DNA of 64,000 nt from S139-23 sp047639315 (GTDB lineage: Bacteria; Planctomycetota; GCA-002687715; DRQF01), in NCBI GenBank assembly GCA_047639315.1, contig JBLINQ010000001.1, positions 1 through 64,000 on the forward strand, in the 5' to 3' direction. Positions within the stretch are counted from its first letter, which is position 1; every line of letters starts with the position of its first letter. Below the pieces are notes generated by a model. That model was not told the DNA's origin and searched no databases. It saw only the letters and a program-made list of their open reading frames with translations. A program made the position numbers and the translations under genes. Below are positions 43,823-52,492 of the stretch, piece after piece.

Positions 43823-43860
43823 AGACGAAATTTTGCTCTGGAAGCCCTTCTTTGACCCCA

Positions 43861-43866
43861 TATAAT
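43861..43866 (+). promoter_or_regulatory. TATAAT element before tRNA-Leu
   Basis: A perfect -10 hexamer ending 15 bases before the mature tRNA 5' end. The -35 is not clear. Confidence 0.4.
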
Positions 43867-43881
43867 CCCTCAACCATCTGA

Positions 43882-43967
<86 letters not shown>

Positions 43968-43971
43968 CTCG

Positions 43972-44007
43972 AGCCGGACGATCCAACGGATCGTCCGGCT
44001 TTTTTTG
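43972..44007 (+). terminator. Terminator after tRNA-Leu
   Basis: AGCCGGACGATCC pairs with GGATCGTCCGGCT around AAC, followed by a run of T. Confidence 0.95.
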
Positions 44008-44150
44008 TATCAACAGGAACGTCCTATGTCGTAGCCGGCGCTTCTCTGCGTCCAATCGCTCGATCATGAGGGGTGACGGCACTTGGCGGTACCGTCCAAG
44101 AGGTGTCGTTTCGCCTGGACTTCTTCGTTTTCTTCGGTTCATCTGAAACG

Positions 44151-44190
44151 AAAAAAACGGGCAACGTGGATTGAACCACGTTGCCCGTTT
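44151..44190 (-). terminator. Terminator of the 44227-45237 gene
   Basis: A 15-base stem (44155-44169 with 44176-44190) around ATTGAA; on the minus strand it is followed by a run of seven T. Confidence 0.92.
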
Positions 44191-44226
44191 GCTTGATTGC
44201 GTTCTATTGGTCTAAGAAACGAGAGA

Positions 44227-45237
44227 TTATGAGTCTTCCGCAACGCCCCAAATACCACGTTTGACCTCTGTAGGGACCCAACCACCTGGGGTGAGTACGC
44301 CTAACATGTAGTCAAAGACGAAGCCGACCGGAGCGACTCCGAGGAAGACATTGGCGTCGAACTCACCCAAGCCGTTGCTGATATCGTGAAGTCCAGTTGT
44401 GCCAAGTGGCAGAGCAAGAATACCGAGTAGCTGGGAGTCAAGATAAAGGCCACCAAAGAATCCACCACCCTTAGGCCCAGATGTGTCATGGCTCACCAAG
44501 GTGAAGTATTCAGCGAATGGAACCTCAGTCTTGACGCTAAGCTGAACAAAGCCAGCCTGTGGGATGAACCTGACCCCGTTGGACGCGAAGGGCGTACCTG
44601 GGCTGTGCGTGATGTTGTCGATGTGTGCGCGAGGGGCAACGAGGTTGTCTCCCGAATTGCCCAAGTGGATCTTGATCTCGAATGGAATCGTCACGTTGGC
44701 GCCAATGAATGTGGCACCAAGGTCAATGGCAACGTGGGTGACGACTGAAGATTGAAGACCAGTGAGTGTCAACGAACCGTTCGGGATAGCATCATTTATG
44801 GTGTCGAGGTGAAGGATGTTTTGGGTAACGCCGCCGGCAGAGATGCTGACCTCGAGGAAGTCGGGGTTGGTGTCATCGTTGCCAAGCAAGACCGCATCAA
44901 ACTCAAGTGTTGTGTCGGATGAGTTTGGAAAAAAGAAAAACTGGCTCAGCGTCACTGTACCTGTAGCGTCAGTGCCAAACCCACCTGGGTTGGAGTGTGG
45001 TGTTGCTGGGCCATTCGTGCCACCAGTCATGACCGCGAAGCGGGTGCCCTGAGTTGGCATCGAGACGTCGAACGTGGAAACAAACGAACCACCGCCATTG
45101 GGATTAAAGGTCCAGCTCTGTGGTGTTCCAATAGCACTGGCTTCAAAATCGGCGTTTACGATTTGAGCCGAAGCCGGATTGGTGAACACGGCGACGCTCA
45201 CTACGAGCGCCAAAGCAATAAGCGAAATACGAGACAT
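44227..45237 (-). CDS. Secreted protein of unknown function
   Basis: 336 residues with a clear signal peptide (cleavage near NPASAQ) and GGAG just before the ATG. The start IVNADFEASAIGTPQSWTFN and the beta-rich first 200 residues resemble carbohydrate-binding or DUF642-like jelly-roll domains. The second half has Gly-rich strands (GGGFFGGLYLDSQ, LGVAPVGFVFDYML). No family is firmly recognised. Confidence 0.7.
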   Translation of the reverse strand: MSRISLIALALVVSVAVFTNPASAQIVNADFEASAIGTPQSWTFNPNGGGSFVSTFDVSMPTQGTRFAVMTGGTNGPATPHSNPGGFGTDATGTVTLSQFFFFPNSSDTTLEFDAVLLGNDDTNPDFLEVSISAGGVTQNILHLDTINDAIPNGSLTLTGLQSSVVTHVAIDLGATFIGANVTIPFEIKIHLGNSGDNLVAPRAHIDNITHSPGTPFASNGVRFIPQAGFVQLSVKTEVPFAEYFTLVSHDTSGPKGGGFFGGLYLDSQLLGILALPLGTTGLHDISNGLGEFDANVFLGVAPVGFVFDYMLGVLTPGGWVPTEVKRGIWGVAEDS

Positions 45238-45526
45238 ATCTTCTCCGTCCTGCTGCATTATTTTTCTATGGACCGGCAAAGCAAAAGGTGACGCGCACGC
45301 TTCAGGCAAGAGGGTCGCGACACCCTTCGAGGTGATGTGCCTATTGAACCTGGAAACACTGTTTTCGCACAGAAAAATCGGTTTCCTCTGATATATTTCC
45401 TCGAGAAATTTCTCTTTTAGGGCTCATGCCTTTCCTGAATCTGCCTAAAAGAAGGAGGAAAAAGAATAGAAGGGTTTGTCGGAAACCCAGTAGTGGACGT
45501 AAGTCCGTGTAATTAAGGAGCTTCCA
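45238..45526. promoter_or_regulatory. Divergent leader with palindrome and hairpins
   Basis: Contains the 12-base palindrome GAGAAATTTCTC (45403-45414), a GGGTTT/AAACCC hairpin (45472-45488) and GGAC-GTAA-GTCC with a GNRA loop (45495-45506) just upstream of the FlgM-like gene. No sigma-28 consensus was found. Confidence 0.35.
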
Positions 45527-45835
45527 ATGGACATAAGAGATGTCAGCGCGGAAATCAGTCGAGCCTCGCAAAAGGACCGACCGGACCCTTCGCGCCGAGG
45601 AAGTGCCTCAGCAAAGGCTCATAAAACGACCGGAGATCGAGATCATTTCGAGAATTCCGGGCAATTGGGCCAAGTACGTGCCTTGATTGATTTGTTGGCT
45701 CAAACTCCGGAGATCAGCCAAGAGGCTGTCGAACGAGGAAAACAACTCCTCGCAAGCGGAGAGTTGGATAGCCCAGCGGGTGCAGCCAAGGCAGCTGAAG
45801 GCTTCTTAGCAGAGGGGGGTGGGTTCTTCGGTTAA
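45527..45835 (+). CDS. FlgM-like small protein (candidate anti-sigma-28 factor)
   Basis: 102 residues. A disordered, charged N-terminus is followed by GQVRALIDLLAQTPEISQEAVERGKQLLASGEL, which fits the C-terminal helices of FlgM (pattern R..L...A..PE.....V..L...I..G.Y). FlgM binds FliA until the hook is complete and is then exported. fliA lies 4 kb away. AAGGAG lies 6 bases before the ATG. Similarity is short, so the call is tentative. Confidence 0.5.
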   Translation: MDIRDVSAEISRASQKDRPDPSRRGSASAKAHKTTGDRDHFENSGQLGQVRALIDLLAQTPEISQEAVERGKQLLASGELDSPAGAAKAAEGFLAEGGGFFG

Positions 45836-45898
45836 TTAGAACCGTAGAAAACACCGTATATCGCCGACCGGCATTCGTGCCGAACAATGTTGAAGTGC

Positions 45899-45929
45899 AA
45901 ACGGGAGGCTCGAAAGAGCCTCCCGTTTT
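45899..45929. terminator. Terminator between FlgM-like and glycosyltransferase genes
   Basis: AAACGGGAGGCTC pairs with GAGCCTCCCGTTT around GAAA, followed by TTTTC on the plus strand. It can serve both converging genes. Confidence 0.85.
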
Positions 45930-45958
45930 CTATTTCAGATTCTGTTCGACGAGTCGAA

Positions 45959-47533
45959 CTACTCAGCCAAGGCTGGGGTAGCTTTCTTCGGCGAGGTGAG
46001 CGGTTGAAGCTCGATGGACTTCCAGCCAACGTATCCGTAACCCCAGCAGAAGAGGCCAAGGAAAGGAACAGCTAACCAAAGGCCTTGCATGACAGCGTAG
46101 CCGGTGACGAACGCAAAGTAGACCGAGAACGCAAGCTCCAAGGCTGGCAGCATAGATTTGGAAGCGGCGTAGCGCTTCTTCTTCCAGCCTTCACCCTTTT
46201 CGTTGGCATCGACTTGGTACTTCGGCGTGCGGACAAATGGGCTTTCTTGCCCACGAAGCGCTTCGATTACGGCCTTAGCCTGATTCAACGCCATGCCGAT
46301 ACCGAGGCCCATCAGCAAAGGCATGTAGATCGCCTTCTTGTACCACTTTTCATCGATTTGGCGCTCAGCGTAAGCATAGAAGCTTAAGATGCTGACCGTG
46401 GCACCAACAAAGAGGCTGACGTCGAAGATTGTCGCCCATATTCCAGTCAAGATTTGGCAGCGGTAATACAGTGCTGGGAACATCAAGAGGGACAACGCGA
46501 TCATGAACAAGTAAGTGATGTTGTTGGTCAGATGGAAAGTACATTCGATCTTCACTTTAAGCGGCTGCTTGCTTTTCCAAATTGGAACGAGCATGTGCAG
46601 CATGGCTTGAATGAAGCCCTTGGCCCAGCGATGTTGCTGAGTCTTGTAGCCATTCATGTCGACAGGCAATTCAGCCGGGACACCTTGGTCGACCAAGTAA
46701 ACACCACGCCAGCCACTGAGTTGAGCTCGGTAAGAAAGATCTAAATCTTCAACCAGCGTGCGGTGTGACCAGCCACCGGACTTGTCGATGCAAGCGCGGC
46801 GCCAGGTTCCGGCTGTGCCTGAGAAGCTAAAGAAACGTCCTGAGCGCTGGCGGCCAGTGTGCTCAAGCACAAAGTGACCGTTCAAATAAAGCGCCTGAAG
46901 CTTCGTCAGTAGGGAGTGATTTTCGTTGATGTGGGCCCAGCGAGCCTGCACGAAGCCAACTTCTGGGTCGGTGTAGTGGTGAACTTGGCGACGTAGGAAG
47001 TCAGCGTGCGGCACAAAGTCGGCATCAAACATGCAGATGATTTCGCCACGGGCCGTCTTTAAACCGTTTTCGAGTGCGCCAGCTTTATAGCCACTGCGGT
47101 CGGTCCGATGGATGACTTCAATATCGAAGCCTTCATTTTTCCAGCGCGCTGCGGCACGACGACTGATTGCCACGGTTTCGTCCGTCGAATCGTCAAGCAC
47201 CTGCACTTGGAATCGATCCTTTGGGTAGTCCATCTTGCAGACCGCATCGATGATTCGATTGGCGACATACATTTCGTTGAAGATGGCAAGTTGAACGGTG
47301 ACGATCGGCAACTCTTCGTCGCCGTACATCCGCTTCGGTGTGGGCACATTCTTCTTGTTTGAAGAATAGAACCACATGATGAAATAGCGATGAACGCCGA
47401 AAAGCCACAACAAGAAAAGTGTGACGGCATAGAGTCCGAGAACGAGAGGCTTGAACCACCCTGCGTCCACAGGCGCAGCAACTGCACCTTTCAGCAAACT
47501 ATCCGTAAAAACTGCAAAACCGTGTCCAAACAT
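45959..47533 (-). CDS. Membrane glycosyltransferase family 2, cellulose-synthase-like
   Basis: 524 residues from the ATG at 47533 (GAGG 8 bases upstream). N-terminal membrane segments, then a processive GT2 core: LDDSTDET, FDADFVPHADFLR, LVEDLDLSYRAQ, and QQHRWAKG (the QxxRW motif that binds the growing chain). Four to six C-terminal membrane segments follow. There is no PilZ domain and no BcsB/BcsZ neighbour. Cellulose, mannan or another beta-glycan are all possible. Confidence 0.9.
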   Translation of the reverse strand: MFGHGFAVFTDSLLKGAVAAPVDAGWFKPLVLGLYAVTLFLLWLFGVHRYFIMWFYSSNKKNVPTPKRMYGDEELPIVTVQLAIFNEMYVANRIIDAVCKMDYPKDRFQVQVLDDSTDETVAISRRAAARWKNEGFDIEVIHRTDRSGYKAGALENGLKTARGEIICMFDADFVPHADFLRRQVHHYTDPEVGFVQARWAHINENHSLLTKLQALYLNGHFVLEHTGRQRSGRFFSFSGTAGTWRRACIDKSGGWSHRTLVEDLDLSYRAQLSGWRGVYLVDQGVPAELPVDMNGYKTQQHRWAKGFIQAMLHMLVPIWKSKQPLKVKIECTFHLTNNITYLFMIALSLLMFPALYYRCQILTGIWATIFDVSLFVGATVSILSFYAYAERQIDEKWYKKAIYMPLLMGLGIGMALNQAKAVIEALRGQESPFVRTPKYQVDANEKGEGWKKKRYAASKSMLPALELAFSVYFAFVTGYAVMQGLWLAVPFLGLFCWGYGYVGWKSIELQPLTSPKKATPALAE

Positions 47534-47764
47534 CGGTTGATCCTCAAATGCCAGGGAACTGTCGAGCCCGCATTGTTGATGAAATGCACCATGAATCGAA
47601 GGTCCTACAATCAGACCGATTCGAATTCTTGTCATCTCCCGCAGGCAGCTTGCGCTACCTGGGCGGGTACTTTGGCGCCATCTTGTTCACGACCTAATCG
47701 CAGCACACGGGCGCATCTTGCGCCCCGGCATACTGCTCACATGTAAACAGGAGGTGAACGTCGG
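47534..47764. other. Intergenic stretch upstream of the glycosyltransferase and small ORF
   Basis: No larger gene. The segment near 47641-47740 is GC-rich with several partial repeats of gggcg. It ends in the Shine-Dalgarno of the small ORF below. Confidence 0.4.
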
Positions 47765-47821
47765 ATGATAGGGAGGGATAAGAACAGGTTCAAGGACGGC
47801 GTAATTGGCGGCGGGCTGTGA
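47765..47821 (+). CDS. Possible 18-residue small protein or leader peptide
   Basis: ATG preceded by AGGAGGTGA, a near-perfect anti-16S match, at 10 bases. The frame encodes MIGRDKNRFKDGVIGGGL and its TGA is followed within 4 bases by a rho-independent terminator. The arrangement of strong Shine-Dalgarno, short frame and immediate terminator looks like a real minigene; with nothing downstream on this strand it is not an attenuator of a known gene. Confidence 0.4.
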   Translation: MIGRDKNRFKDGVIGGGL

Positions 47822-47824
47822 AGT

Positions 47825-47867
47825 TACGACTTACGGCCACCAAGGGCATGGGGCCGTAAGTCGTTTT
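47825..47867 (+). terminator. Terminator after the small ORF
   Basis: ACGACTTACGGCC (47825-47837) pairs with GGCCGTAAGTCGT (47851-47863), followed by TTT. The converging lipoprotein operon ends 8 bases beyond. Confidence 0.7.
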
Positions 47868-47870
47868 CTA

Positions 47871-48536
47871 TTAACGCTTTGCGATGGGTGCTTTTTTGTG
47901 TCGCCGAGGTTTGAGTGCCGCTGCGAGAGTTGCGGCAATACGCGAAGAGGCGTATTCACCAAACAATCGTGGAGAAATCAGCACTTTCTCGTGGTCGAGG
48001 AGTGACCCCTCTTCCCACTTTTCGGTGTCATAGTAGTGATGAACATCTTGCTCAATCATCCTGGAGGACGCATCGAGGAGCAGGTCGGTGGCCCAAGGGA
48101 CTTGACCTGTTCGGCAATCGAGCAGAGTGAGGCGAAGCCCCACAACAATCTGGGGGAATACTTGATAATGGGTCACAATCCCGTGAATCACGCCTTCAGC
48201 ACCGAAGCGCCGACTCAACGTGATCAAGTCTTCTGTCTGGTAGGTACCTTGGCGTCGCGTCGAATCGAAATCGGTATCTGCTAGGTCATTTTGGGCGACC
48301 GGCAAGAGTTCGAACAAGTGCTTGGCCGTAATGGCACGCAAAAGGCTTGTTTCCAAGTTATCGACCGGGGCATGGCCCTTGATCTCTGTTCGCAGTGGCA
48401 TCATCACCACGCGCCGGAGACCGCCGACCGATTGGGCTTCGGCGTGGTAGGGAAATGCTCCTGGGTCCGAGACTGGCGTGTTTACGCAGCCGGTCAAGCA
48501 AACAAGGAGACAGAGAACAACGAGTGAGGCCCTCAT
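47871..48536 (-). CDS. Lipoprotein of the flagellar operon tail
   Basis: 221 residues; lipobox CLTGC after a 16-residue leader. The mature domain (VVMMPLRTEIKGH, LFELLPVAQNDLADTD, VIHGIVTHYQVFPQIVVGLRLTLLD) resembles TolB-N/CsgG-like or FlgO-type lipoproteins, which form alpha/beta domains near the outer membrane. It overlaps the preceding lipoprotein gene by 4 bases and is the last gene of the fliO-to-lipoprotein run. A flagellar link is inferred from position. Confidence 0.7.
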   Translation of the reverse strand: MRASLVVLCLLVCLTGCVNTPVSDPGAFPYHAEAQSVGGLRRVVMMPLRTEIKGHAPVDNLETSLLRAITAKHLFELLPVAQNDLADTDFDSTRRQGTYQTEDLITLSRRFGAEGVIHGIVTHYQVFPQIVVGLRLTLLDCRTGQVPWATDLLLDASSRMIEQDVHHYYDTEKWEEGSLLDHEKVLISPRLFGEYASSRIAATLAAALKPRRHKKAPIAKR

Positions 48537-49018
48537 TGACCGTCTCCTTTGGTCAGGTCGCGAATCTTCATATCTGCCACCATCTGTTGATAGTGAACAG
48601 AATCCAATTGAGCGCGAAGCAAACGCTCTTTCAACTTCTTCTCGCGATCGGCCGAGCTGGCGAGAGTTGCCTCATACTCCTCGATCATGGTGGCCAGAGT
48701 TGACTCGCTCGACTGTGCTTCCTTGCGAATCTTGACGGCAGCAGTACGCTCCTCGTCAGCGGCTTTCAGTTTTCTATTTAACTCAAAGACCTGGTGCTCA
48801 AGGCGATCGATCTTACTGAGATATTGCGTGTCGGCTTTTCGTTCGTCCAAGTCTGGAACTTGAACATCCCGGTTCGATGTGGCGCTAATTTCGCGTCGAG
48901 GTTTGCCGCCATCAGGGATCTCGTTTTTGAGATCGTCACGAACCGATTGGCAACCGCCCAGAAGCAAAAGGCTGGCGATCAGCGCGACCGACAAAAGACT
49001 ATATTTGTTTTCAATCAC
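48533..49018 (-). CDS. Lipoprotein with coiled coil, flagellar operon tail
   Basis: 161 residues from a GTG with CAGGAG 8 bases upstream. Leader with lipobox LLLGGCQS, then a long heptad-repeat helix (about 70-150: ISKIDRLEHQVFELNRKLKA-like, EEYEATLASSADREKKLKER). It overlaps the preceding 74-residue gene and the following lipoprotein by 4 bases each. Function unknown. Confidence 0.75.
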   Translation of the reverse strand: MIENKYSLLSVALIASLLLLGGCQSVRDDLKNEIPDGGKPRREISATSNRDVQVPDLDERKADTQYLSKIDRLEHQVFELNRKLKAADEERTAAVKIRKEAQSSESTLATMIEEYEATLASSADREKKLKERLLRAQLDSVHYQQMVADMKIRDLTKGDGQ

Positions 49019-49239
49019 GATGCATTCTCCTGACTTGGGTAAACACACTCGACAAAGGTCGTTTGGCCACAACTACAGAGAATCTCGATCGCTTCAATGA
49101 TATCTTGATCGTTGCGATGAAGGGTAATCTCGCTGGTGTCGTTGCCACGATGGGAGCCTCTCTTCCCTGTCGAATTCGACGAGGAAGCGGGTAAACCCAC
49201 AACAGCGCCAATATTAGATGCCTTGATGATATTACTCAT
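49015..49239 (-). CDS. Small Cys-containing protein between fliA and the lipoproteins
   Basis: 74 residues. The N-terminus IIKASNIGAVVGLPASS is followed by a Ser/Asn linker and a C-terminal EAIEILCSCGQTTFVECVYP with Cys-x-Cys and a third Cys. Overlapping fliA by 8 bases and the lipoprotein by 4, with coding-like composition, it is probably real. No family recognised. Confidence 0.6.
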   Translation of the reverse strand: MSNIIKASNIGAVVGLPASSSNSTGKRGSHRGNDTSEITLHRNDQDIIEAIEILCSCGQTTFVECVYPSQENAS

Positions 49240-49993
49240 TGACCGGTTCCGCCTTGGGCCGTGTTGTCATGGCCTTATTGAGCCGATAGATGGCTCGACT
49301 GTGAATTTGACTGACTCGACTTTCTGAAACGTCAAGCACGGCACCGATTTCCTTCAGGAGAAGACCTTCGGCATAGTAGAGAACGATGACTCGCCTCTCA
49401 TTTTCTGGTAACTCGTAAATCAAGTCAGCAATCATCGACTTGAGCTCTGAGGCTTCAGCGATATCAGAAGGATCAACACTCGAGGCGCAAGCAATGGCAT
49501 CTGAGAGTCGAGCTCCTTCACCGTCGCCAGAGCCTTCGTCGAGCGACATGACGGAGGCGCCCTGCATGTTGACGAGAATGTCGTCTACCTGCTCGACCTT
49601 GAGTCCCATGGACTTTGCGATTTCTTCTGGCGTCGCAGCTCGTCCGAGCTGATCTTCCAATTCGAGTTCTGTCTTCTTGAAGAATTTGATTCGGTCCCTC
49701 CGTGAGCGAGGAACGATGTCGTACTTGCGCAATTCGTCGAGGATCGCTCCACGAATGTTCACGTAAGCATGAGTCTTGAACTGGGCACCCTTCGTGGAGT
49801 CATAAGTTCGCGCAGCATTCATGAGCCCAAGCACGCCGACCTCGAATAGATCGTCCTGATCCATGAAGGCAGGTAGCGTTAAGGGCAAACGGCCAAGGAC
49901 GTGGCGCACCAATGGCAGGTACTCTTCCACAAGCTTGTTGCGGTCCTCGTCCGTGATCGAACGGCGTGAATAAATCTGCACCGCATCGCTCAT
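49232..49993 (-). CDS. fliA: Flagellar sigma-28 factor
   Basis: 253 residues of the FliA/WhiG group. Region 2: VEEYLPLVRHVLGRLP, DQDDLFEVGVLGLMNAARTYD, FKTHAYVNIRGAILDELRK; region 3: RAATPEEIAKSMGL; region 4 helix-turn-helix: LLKEIGAVLDVSESRVSQIHSRAI. It transcribes late flagellar genes. It lies in the export operon after a small membrane protein, with ATGA overlap. Confidence 0.93.
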   Translation of the reverse strand: MSDAVQIYSRRSITDEDRNKLVEEYLPLVRHVLGRLPLTLPAFMDQDDLFEVGVLGLMNAARTYDSTKGAQFKTHAYVNIRGAILDELRKYDIVPRSRRDRIKFFKKTELELEDQLGRAATPEEIAKSMGLKVEQVDDILVNMQGASVMSLDEGSGDGEGARLSDAIACASSVDPSDIAEASELKSMIADLIYELPENERRVIVLYYAEGLLLKEIGAVLDVSESRVSQIHSRAIYRLNKAMTTRPKAEPVNE

Positions 49994-50322
49994 GTGCGAA
50001 CTCCATCATTTGCTTCTGGGGCGACCATTCTCTTGCGCCAGTCGTGAAGGACAAAAGTGAATAGAAAGCGGGTAGCCACGCTGACAAAAACCCACATCAC
50101 GACACCTGCGAGGAGGCTGCGCGTCACTGCCGTTGTCGCGGGGACACCGGCAAGTCCGGCCACCCCAAAGACAATTGCAGCGGTCGGAATCGAAACCCCG
50201 GCGCCCGCAAGTTTCCCTAAGGCTTTGGCCCCAGAGCCCTTGGGTCGGACTGTGTCTGGTTTTTTGACCTCCGCATCGCCGACTTCGGCTGGGAGGCTTT
50301 CTGGTTCTTTGTTCACTCTCAT
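49990..50322 (-). CDS. Small membrane protein between flhA and fliA
   Basis: 110 residues, cytosolic N-terminus rich in Lys/Pro/Glu, then two hydrophobic segments (about 42-62 and 66-90) and a basic tail. It occupies the place usually held by flhF and flhG. Function unknown. The four-base overlap with fliA supports co-translation. Confidence 0.7.
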   Translation of the reverse strand: MRVNKEPESLPAEVGDAEVKKPDTVRPKGSGAKALGKLAGAGVSIPTAAIVFGVAGLAGVPATTAVTRSLLAGVVMWVFVSVATRFLFTFVLHDWRKRMVAPEANDGVRT

Positions 50323-50365
50323 TCCCTATCTCACAGGGCTCTCTTCGGGACTTCTATCGGCATTT

Positions 50366-52462
50366 TCATGCACTCAACTCAAGAGAAACTGGTTCGGCAG
50401 TGGGTGTTATTGAAACTTGGCCGACGGGTTCGACCTTCTTGGCAGAAGTAATTTCATTGAACGCCAGTACTGGGATTCGAGGTTTCATGCCGTGGAGCAT
50501 GTCGGCGATGTAGCGCCTGACAGTCGCACGCGTCAGGATGATAGGTTCCTTGCCCATCTGTATGGCATCGGTGTAGCAGGCTGCAGCACTCTCCTGGATC
50601 TTCTGCAGAGTCACGGCAGTCATGGTGCCAGTAGATTGTCCGATGAGTTCTTGCTCGATTGCACTCTCCAAGTGTGGGTCAACCACAATGCAAGCGATTT
50701 CGCCTCCCTTGCCGCCATGCATTTCACACAAAACTCGTCCCATCCTCTGCCTCACCAACTCAGTGAGCTGCTCCGGATCTTTGATTTTCTTCCCGTGATC
50801 AGCGAGCACCTCGAGGATGACTGGCAGGTTGCGAATCGGGACTCGCTCTCGAAGTAGATTCTGGAGGACGCATTGGATCTCTCCCAACCCAAGGATCTCT
50901 GGCACCAATTCGCCTACGACTGTCGGTGCGTCTTCTTTGATTCGATCAATCAAAGCCTGGACATCTTCTCGTGTCAGAACTTCTGCCGAGTGTTCTCGAA
51001 TCGTCTCGGTCAAGTGAGTCACCATGACGCTAATCGCATCAACAACGGTATAACCTAGCATCTCAGCCTCATTCTTAAGTTCGTCGCGAACCCAGACAGC
51101 AGGCATTCCGAACGTCGGATCGAAACCCCGAACACCGTCGACTTCCTCGGTCACCGTGCCCGGATTCATGGCGAGATAATGGTTGGGGTAGAGCATCCCC
51201 TTAGCGACTTCCTGGCCGCCAATCAGGATGCGATATTCGTTGGCATCCATCGCCAAGTTATCGCGCAACCGGATGGGGGGGATGATAATGCCCAGTTCTT
51301 TCGCGAACTGTTTTCGTACCATGCCGATGTGATCCAAAAGGCCACCCTTCTGGTCAGCGCCAACGATCTGAATTAACCGGTATCCAATCTCGATGCCCAT
51401 GCGGTCGACATGAAGCAACCGACCAAGTGTTTCAGGTGTCAACTCCGGACCATCATCCTCCGGAGCTATATCAGTACTGGCCGCTTCAGCAGCAGCTTCT
51501 TCCTCCGCTTGGATACGGACAATACGCCGCCGCGCGAAGAACATGCCAACGGCAATGGCGATGAATGGGATCTTCGGGAAACCTGGCACGAGAGCCATTG
51601 AGAACAAGACAAATGCGGCAATGCCCAGAGCTCGAGAATTGCTAAAGAGCTGGCTGCCAAATTCGGTAGACATCTGTTTCTTGCTTGATGTCTTGGTCAC
51701 TAAGAGGCCAGCAGCAATACCGATGATGAGCGCAGGAGTCTGGCTCACAAGACCGTCACCAATGGTTAGGATGCTGTACTTTTCAAGGGCCTCAACAAGG
51801 CCCAAGTCGTTTGACATACCGATCACGACGCCGCCCAAGACGTTGATGATGGTAATAATCAAACCGGCAACCGCATCCCCTCGAACAAACTTACCCGCAC
51901 CATCCATGGCACCGTAAAATTCGGCTTCCTCTGAAATCTTCTCGCGCCTAACCTTGGCTTCATCTTCGTCGATGAGACCAGAGTTAAGGTCGGCGTCAAT
52001 GGCCATTTGCTTACCAGGCATCGCGTCCAAAGTAAATCGAGCCGCGACTTCGCCAATTCGGTTCGAACCTTTGGTAATCACAATGAACTGAATGATGACT
52101 AAGATCGAGAAGATGACGACACCAACCACAAGGTTGCCACCCACCACGAAGTCCCCGAATGCCTGAATCACATTGCCCGCCTGACCCTTCAGTAGAATCA
52201 ATCTCGTTGATGCCACGTTGAGAGCCAATCGGAATAGAGTCGTCAACAACAAGAGGGTTGGGTAACTGGACAGCTCAAGCGATTCTTTTGCGCTTAGAGT
52301 AATCAAGAGCAAAAGCGTTGCGAAGGCGATGTTCATTGCGATGAACACGTCCAAGACAATAGGAGGCAGAGGAACGATCAATACGAAGATCATTCCCATG
52401 ACGCCTAGCCCAAGACCGACTTCGCCCTTCAACCCGCCTTTTGTTTTTTCAAATTCCGCCAT
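50366..52462 (-). CDS. flhA: Flagellar export gate protein FlhA
   Basis: 698 residues; membrane domain with eight segments to about 340, with the conserved FIPEP-like cytosolic segment VVITKGSNRIGEVAARFTLDAMPGKQMAIDADL (excerpted: DAMPGKQMAID), EEAEFYGAMDGAGKFVRGD and then the four-part cytosolic domain (LEIG..., IHMGKEP-like QMGKEPIILTR). It forms the nonameric export ring with FlhB. Nearest neighbours are flhB upstream and the small membrane protein. Confidence 0.97.
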   Translation of the reverse strand: MAEFEKTKGGLKGEVGLGLGVMGMIFVLIVPLPPIVLDVFIAMNIAFATLLLLITLSAKESLELSSYPTLLLLTTLFRLALNVASTRLILLKGQAGNVIQAFGDFVVGGNLVVGVVIFSILVIIQFIVITKGSNRIGEVAARFTLDAMPGKQMAIDADLNSGLIDEDEAKVRREKISEEAEFYGAMDGAGKFVRGDAVAGLIITIINVLGGVVIGMSNDLGLVEALEKYSILTIGDGLVSQTPALIIGIAAGLLVTKTSSKKQMSTEFGSQLFSNSRALGIAAFVLFSMALVPGFPKIPFIAIAVGMFFARRRIVRIQAEEEAAAEAASTDIAPEDDGPELTPETLGRLLHVDRMGIEIGYRLIQIVGADQKGGLLDHIGMVRKQFAKELGIIIPPIRLRDNLAMDANEYRILIGGQEVAKGMLYPNHYLAMNPGTVTEEVDGVRGFDPTFGMPAVWVRDELKNEAEMLGYTVVDAISVMVTHLTETIREHSAEVLTREDVQALIDRIKEDAPTVVGELVPEILGLGEIQCVLQNLLRERVPIRNLPVILEVLADHGKKIKDPEQLTELVRQRMGRVLCEMHGGKGGEIACIVVDPHLESAIEQELIGQSTGTMTAVTLQKIQESAAACYTDAIQMGKEPIILTRATVRRYIADMLHGMKPRIPVLAFNEITSAKKVEPVGQVSITPTAEPVSLELSA

Positions 52463-52492
52463 CTCTATTCACCCGTTCATGGTTGCTGGTCT

